Shown piece after piece: positions 59,306 to 64,000 of a DNA stretch of 64,000 nucleotides. Position 1 is the first letter of the stretch; each line of letters opens with the position of its first letter. Source of the DNA: Sclerodactyla briareus. Lineage: Eukaryota; Echinodermata; Holothuroidea; Dendrochirotida; Sclerodactylidae. Under the pieces are notes generated by a model. That model did not search any database, was not told the DNA's origin, and worked only from the letters and a program-made list of their open reading frames with translations. The position numbers and the translations under genes are program-made. The stretch spans positions 1 through 64,000 of the forward strand of contig JAODTK010000666.1 of assembly GCA_026419785.1 (NCBI GenBank), written 5' to 3'.

Positions 59306-59326
59306 CTGGTAATACCGTATTACCAG
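59306..59326. other. 21-base near-perfect palindrome
   Basis: CTGGTAATAC, then C, then GTATTACCAG. The two ten-base halves are exact reverse complements around the central base. Confidence 0.85.
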
Positions 59327-59777
59327 GTAGAGCGGACAAAAAACCAGGGCTTAGTGTCTGCGTCACGTAATTTTTGAAAGCAATTACGGTGTGTATTCAC
59401 TCTATCTGGCAATTACCAAAGTCACCACTTCGAAAGAAGCACCATACGAACCGGAAGTGGCAATACTTGACACACTTACCTTAACGGACCGGACCAAGCG
59501 ATTTCACGCAGTCACTCGAAAAGTGAAACTGATATTCTCGTTTCACGGAATAATCATGGAAATACTCATTTAGTTCTAATCGTGAGGTGTGTTAACACAG
59601 AGAAATCAGAAGTTTAGAAGGATCGGGATAAAAAATTTGAAACCAAGGATTGGGAGTAGTATTTGCAGCGGATGTTGAAGCAAAGCATTCTATACTTTCT
59701 AGGGGTTCGTAGCGTTGTGAAAGTATTACTAGGCTAAAGCCTATATAATACTATGTATAAGATATAACTATTCTACA
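59327..59777. other. unassigned DNA
   Basis: No gene recognised. A 60-codon frame (59391-59573) is uninformative. Confidence 0.4.
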
Positions 59778-59855
59778 GCACAAGTCACCCCTCCCGTACG
59801 AGCCCGTTGTGGTTCGAGGGGGGGTGATTCATCGGAAAGCGGCCGAGACTTGTGC
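59778..59855 (+). ncRNA. three-way-junction fold, possibly a degenerate hammerhead
   Basis: GCACAAGTC (59778-59786) pairs with GACTTGTGC (59847-59855) to close the structure. Inside, ACCCCTCC (59787-59794) pairs with GGGGGGGT (59818-59825) with an inner GAGCC/GGTTC stem, and TCGG (59832-59835) pairs with CCGA (59843-59846). GTC sits exactly at the 3' end of the closing strand, and GAGAC precedes TTGTGC, close to the hammerhead GAAAC. However, the junction reads GATTCA where a hammerhead needs CTGATGA, so activity is doubtful. The fold itself is seen in the sequence; the ribozyme idea is inference. Confidence 0.25.
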
Positions 59856-60269
59856 AGGGAAGGTCTAAGCCATGTTATACATCAGGAAACTAAATCAGAT
59901 GGATCCAGACGAATGTTATAAAGATATATAGCTATCCTAAACTTCTTGTTTCGTGAGTATGTTTTATATCTTATCCATGTTGTGTCAATATTACTCGTAT
60001 TAATTTATACAGCTAGGTCAACCATCCCAATAAAAGTGGCCAGGCAGTGGTCGGATCTTCGTTGTCAGTGTTACGATTCGCCACTGTGAGAGAATGAGAA
60101 ATAATGTCACCTCTTCTTCCGACTGCCCTCTCATAATTAAGGCCTAATGTAGTGTAATTTTAGGAAACTCTACCATTTCACTACTTGGAGTAGGGATGAA
60201 AAGTGGAAAATAAAAAAGTCTGATCTTCGGAGTATTGTTGAAGCTGTTAGCAAGATTACAGATGAGCCG
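59856..60269. other. unassigned DNA
   Basis: No gene or repeat recognised. Confidence 0.4.
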
Positions 60270-60600
60270 GATCGGTGATTGATCGGGCACATAAGGCAGG
60301 AAATGAAAGTAGATGGAATGATTAGATTTTCAGCATAAACTATGCTAATCAACGGAATTTCAAAGTTTTGACGGGTTCCTCACAAAAAAATGGTTAATAT
60401 GGTCAACCTTCAGTTCCGAAACTTTTAAACAAAGATACGGGGTCAATGGACGCCATTCAATGTGTATAGTTTGCATAATTTTTACTAATTTTTTATCATG
60501 ATTCAGAGACAGGATTTATTCGGAAGGTAAGACCAAAATGAGTAATTTTGCATGGGGTATCACGGTTGGTGATCCAGATTTTGCGTACAGATTTTAATAA
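60270..60600 (+). repeat. family B remnant
   Basis: 'ACTATGCTAATCAACGG', 'TTGACGGGTTCCTCAC', 'TATAGTTTGCATAATTTTTA' and 'GGTAAGACCAAAATG' resemble family B units but are strongly diverged. Confidence 0.5.
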
Positions 60601-61796
60601 GAAGTAGGGTAATGGCTAGCCTATTTGGGTGTCAGTCAGGTTAAGATTATAATAGGTGATTCCAGTGTTCACATTCTTTCTTCAGGATTGACTTAATAAC
60701 CTGAGAACTATAACCTGATAAATGTGGCAGTGCAAGCTGTAAAGTGATTCGCACTGAGTGCTCAATCCAGTACTGGTTACTGCAGGAATGATTTAATGAG
60801 AGCTCGTACTGTTGGATCTATCATACATGACTTAGGGAAATATCTCTAGTGGGGATTCTTCACGGAATTTTACTGATGCTGTAATTCACACACAATTTAT
60901 TAGCCAAAGTGAGACGGCGAACAACATCTATTACAAAATTGATCAAAAGGGTAGATGGTAGATTATAGAAACCGCCAACTATATTTTTGTCTCCTCAACT
61001 TCAAGCCAAACCACAATAACTGTCAACAGAAGTTGTATAAGATCTTTGGTTAAGTCAAGATAGTAGAGTCTAAAGTAACAGAGTCAGAGAGTATATATTA
61101 TATAGTAATTTAATGTAAGCATGGGTGATTTTAGCGGGCAACAGGCAAGCACCATTTAGCGCTTATGAGCAAGGACTACAGTAGCTTCATTGGACGAGAA
61201 ACTATGAACTTGTGTTTATGTTTATAAAGTCTAGACGATCACCTCTGATGACCTCTGGGACCTGATCCCAAGGACTATGGCATTCATGTACTATGGTCAC
61301 ACGGGTACTCGCAAACAACAAACTACCGGTTCTGGAAATGCATGTGTTGTTGCACAATTCCACGCTTCTGGCCTAAAAGTCAAAGCACATAATAAAATCC
61401 AAATGAAATTAAACCTAACATTCAAGTCAATACGTCATTCCTTCTGTATTGTAACAAAATTAATCTCACACAAAGTAACAATCTTGCTTCAGTAGTTAGG
61501 CCAATTCTACTACACCAGCCACTAAGCAGAACAAAATTTATTTTCTTTTGGCGATGATTCACAAACCATGAATGACAGTGCACAATACTTCCTGAAATGA
61601 CAGAATCCAGTATTTTGAAATGATATATTATTGGAAATTCGTGCAGCAACATGGAAACGAAGGAAAGTATGATCGAGTGAATAGCTGTACGCCAGTTCAT
61701 GACCAGATTGTTTGGCGGTTGAAGTATGAAACCTATGGGCCTCTAAAGGTGCTTTTACTACCACCCTGACATGAATGTGCCGAATGTGCAATACGT
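60601..61796. other. unassigned DNA
   Basis: No gene recognised. The 92-codon minus-strand frame at 61422-61700 and a 171-codon one overlapping it (61522-62037) partly cover the duplication below and lack motifs. Confidence 0.4.
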
Positions 61797-61960
61797 GACA
61801 CAGACTATTTTTCGCTCCTGTGTTAATTCTATGGTCTATGATTGGCAAGGAGAATGGGCGATTCTTCGTACGAATACACGACACAGACTGTTTTTGGTCC
61901 GGTGTTATTCCTATGGGTCTGTTGATTGGGCAAGCAAATGGGCGCGATTTTTTGTCGGGT
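61797..61960 (+). repeat. 83-bp tandem duplication with inverted CCAAT boxes
   Basis: 'ACACAGACTATTTTTCGC' (61798) and 'ACACAGACTGTTTTTGGT' (61881) begin two units, both with 'GTGTTA(A/T)TTC', 'ATTGG' (61841, 61925) and 'AATGGGCG'. Confidence 0.75.
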
Positions 61961-62008
61961 GACAATTCGAATTGAGTTTGTCGCGCCGCGACAGCCCACG
62001 ATTCATGA

Positions 62009-62050
62009 CCAATAGGAACACCAAAATGGGGAGACACCGCGTATATATAC
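62009..62050 (+). promoter_or_regulatory. candidate core promoter: CCAAT and TATA
   Basis: CCAAT (62009-62013) lies about 30 bases before TATATATA (62042-62049), downstream of two inverted CCAAT boxes in the 83-bp duplication and a GC-rich patch (61975-61995). The only frame close downstream (62318-62560, 80 codons) is unrecognised, so the promoter call is tentative. Confidence 0.25.
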
Positions 62051-64000
62051 TGAGAATTTCAGTTATTTGCTGCAATAGGCATATCATGTCAACATTACAT
62101 CGTACAATGTCCTTTTTTTCCCTTTGAAATAGGCTGTTAAATAGACCATCTATGCATTATTTTAACTGTGCCTATGTTCGAATAGTCTGCATGATGGATT
62201 GTTGAAGAGTTTCATAACCTGATCAGTGGGAATTTCCGCAAGTCTTGGAATCTACTGCACTCGGGTTGGATAGGATCCACTCCGAAATCGACCAACCTGG
62301 GAAATTTCGGTCTTCTTTTGCCCACCCCAGGCATTGAAATACCAAAACTACTGAACAAACTTCATCCGGTAAAATTTAAAATGTTCGTCGTGTCTAGTAT
62401 AAGCCATATCACTCATGGAATTTCAATAGAAAACCAAGAATATTTGTGGCCACGGTGTACAAGTATGACATCAGTTTTATGCATGATGGGATGCATTTCG
62501 ATCTCGCAATACAAATGCTTCACATTACACAAACATCAAATGAATATCTATACTCTGTAAACGAAAATCCATGAACTTTCCGGGTGGGACTGATAAATTC
62601 AGTATTATCCAACTTTTTAAATTAGCCCCGTTATGAATCATCCTGCAGTTGCCCTGCTTAACTGAAAACATAAATGGTAAGACATTGCCTTATAAATGTC
62701 ATAACAGAGGGTCTGGAAATTGGGATTTGCCAAAACTGCAGTTTTCCACTGATTTCACTGAGAGACCATCATCTTAAATCATGCAAAATGCTCTAACAAA
62801 ATTGAGAAGTCTGTTAACTGACATACTACTTACTAGTATGCAGAGATCTATATAGTATAGCATACGTTGTGCGTGGCATAGCGAACACGACCTTTCCGAA
62901 GCCTAATCGAAATTCAGCGGTTACCCTTCTAGTTACTCACCACGATCGATACGACCATTTGTGCAAACAAAAGGTGTGTCAAAATGTCTCGAGAACCTTC
63001 TAAACGAAGGCTCGCTTGAGCGCCGGTTGGCTACTGCAATCAAATAGTTATAAACACTATAATTTGCATCTAAATTGGAACTTAGAATGGTCGATCATCC
63101 CTAATGTTACCAACGCAGGTGCGTATACGACCAGACCGGTTTGGGGTTGGAAGAGTACTAGAAAAAAAAAAATGGACCTGTGTACCTCCGCAGTCATTCC
63201 ATCTGGTGATGTTGCTCTGATTATACAATGAACATTCCATTTATAGTCTGATGATGACTGTCTTGAATAGTCGAGAAAAAAAAAACACATGGAACGGTAA
63301 AGAGATGTACAAAAGAGGTGGAATTCTGTCAATCTACGATGACTCGCGTAAGCCCCTTAATGTAACTATGCTGAAGAAACCACCTATTGTATCCTGTAGG
63401 TTTTGTAAATCGTTGTTCGTATTCGTGAATTTGCTATTCACTCATTGTTCAGAGGAGGCAGTCTGGGTTAGCACTTGTTGAATTAAAAGTCTATATTCCG
63501 TCGGGATAGGTCATGACTTCCATATACTCACACATTTGCTCCAGAAAAGTGAGAACGCGACGAAACAGACCACCATTATGTCCTCGAGAGGCGATACGCA
63601 CTGTTTAGAGTACGTCTCATTATTCGAGCCGCCACGTTTATTTTCCTCACAGACGGTCCCAAGTGTGCAAGTCATTTCCCCTAATTTTAGAGCTGCTGTC
63701 AAAAAATCGATGTGTTTCAAAATCCAATTCGAGACGCAATTACTTCTTTGCTGGGTGGTTGGTTCCAGAGCACCAGTACTTCGGATCTGTGGTTGAAATA
63801 CCAAAAAAAAGGAGTTCAAGAGTTTCAAGAGATGTGACGTGCTGTGTTCAAATTTATGTCTCCTCGTTGATTGATCGGGTGAAGAGAGAGATCATCAAAA
63901 TGACGCGTGATGTTATGATTAAATACTTTATGATGAATCCGTACTTCCCCATTCAGGTCAACAAATATAAACTCATGATATTGACCCTGGTTATTTTATA
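62051..64000. other. unassigned DNA
   Basis: No recognised gene, RNA or repeat. Overlapping frames on both strands (63016-63332, 63511-63828) have no known motif. Confidence 0.4.

Noticed and set aside
59805..59825. tRNA B-box-like GGTTCGA
   Set aside because: No A box at the right distance and no cloverleaf; the bases are used in the three-stem fold. A similar GTTCGAACC at 49888 also lacks a cloverleaf.
61522..62037. 171-codon minus-strand frame
   Set aside because: It runs through the 83-bp duplication, giving an internal amino-acid repeat, with no known motif.
61797..62100. Histone gene promoter
   Set aside because: CCAAT and TATA are present, but no histone coding sequence or 3' stem-loop follows.

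Overview
This window reads as intergenic, repeat-rich animal nuclear DNA, most likely from a marine invertebrate deuterostome. I favour an echinoderm, but that is inference. The grounds are moderate GC, many AGGCCTA motifs (for example near 4183, 7421, 8918, 10993, 30901, 31513), several families of degenerate short tandem repeats rich in GGTCA or TTTGCATAA, long poly-C/poly-G runs, and one decayed Ty3/gypsy retrotransposon. There is no bacterial-style gene packing, no recognisable tRNA or rRNA gene, and no multi-exon gene I can defend. Most open frames are short (60-170 codons) and fall in repeats or look like chance.

Layout. 0-6.8 kb: GGTCA-rich repeats, an 85-bp minisatellite and unassigned DNA. 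6.85-9.12 kb: a putative non-autonomous hAT-like transposon with CTCGGT arrays. 11.4-11.66 kb: a (TTG)nTTA array beside a 52-bp tandem repeat carrying two bZIP-type palindromes per unit. 13-14.1 kb: TTTGCATAA-type repeats and a (CA)n(TA)n tract followed by a hairpin. 15.33 kb: a perfect 24-bp inverted repeat. 16.0-18.2 kb: a 41-bp minisatellite next to a broken Ty3/gypsy element (capsid, zinc-knuckle, protease and reverse-transcriptase remnants). 18.6-19.4 kb: a dispersed ~510-bp repeat and a small hairpin MITE. 20.6-24 kb: degenerate tandem repeats.

25.42-33.31 kb: a 7.9-kb stretch bounded by inverted arms rich in CTAGTCG/CGACTAG, holding an internal diverged duplication, a small MITE and a candidate promoter/5' exon. 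33.6-48.6 kb: mostly unassigned, with tandem duplications at 36.8-37.4 and 38.5-39.0 kb and GGTCA repeats at 43.2-43.8 kb. 49.02-51.18 kb: a 2.16-kb foldback-type element whose ~230-270-bp terminal inverted repeats are built from ~21-bp tandem units. 52.0-54.1 kb: further dispersed and higher-order tandem repeats. 56.5-57.1 kb: a distant copy of the repeat at 0.7 kb. 57.69-58.06 kb: a 124-codon frame predicted to encode a small two-pass membrane protein, the best non-transposon coding candidate. 59.78-59.86 kb: a three-way-junction fold resembling a degenerate hammerhead. 61.8-62.05 kb: an 83-bp duplication with CCAAT and TATA motifs.

There is no visible pathway or operon; the content is mobile-element and repeat biology plus a few candidate regulatory or coding islands. 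Repeat copies often differ by single-base indels, so some frame breaks may be sequencing or assembly error. All comparisons were made by eye without database searches.
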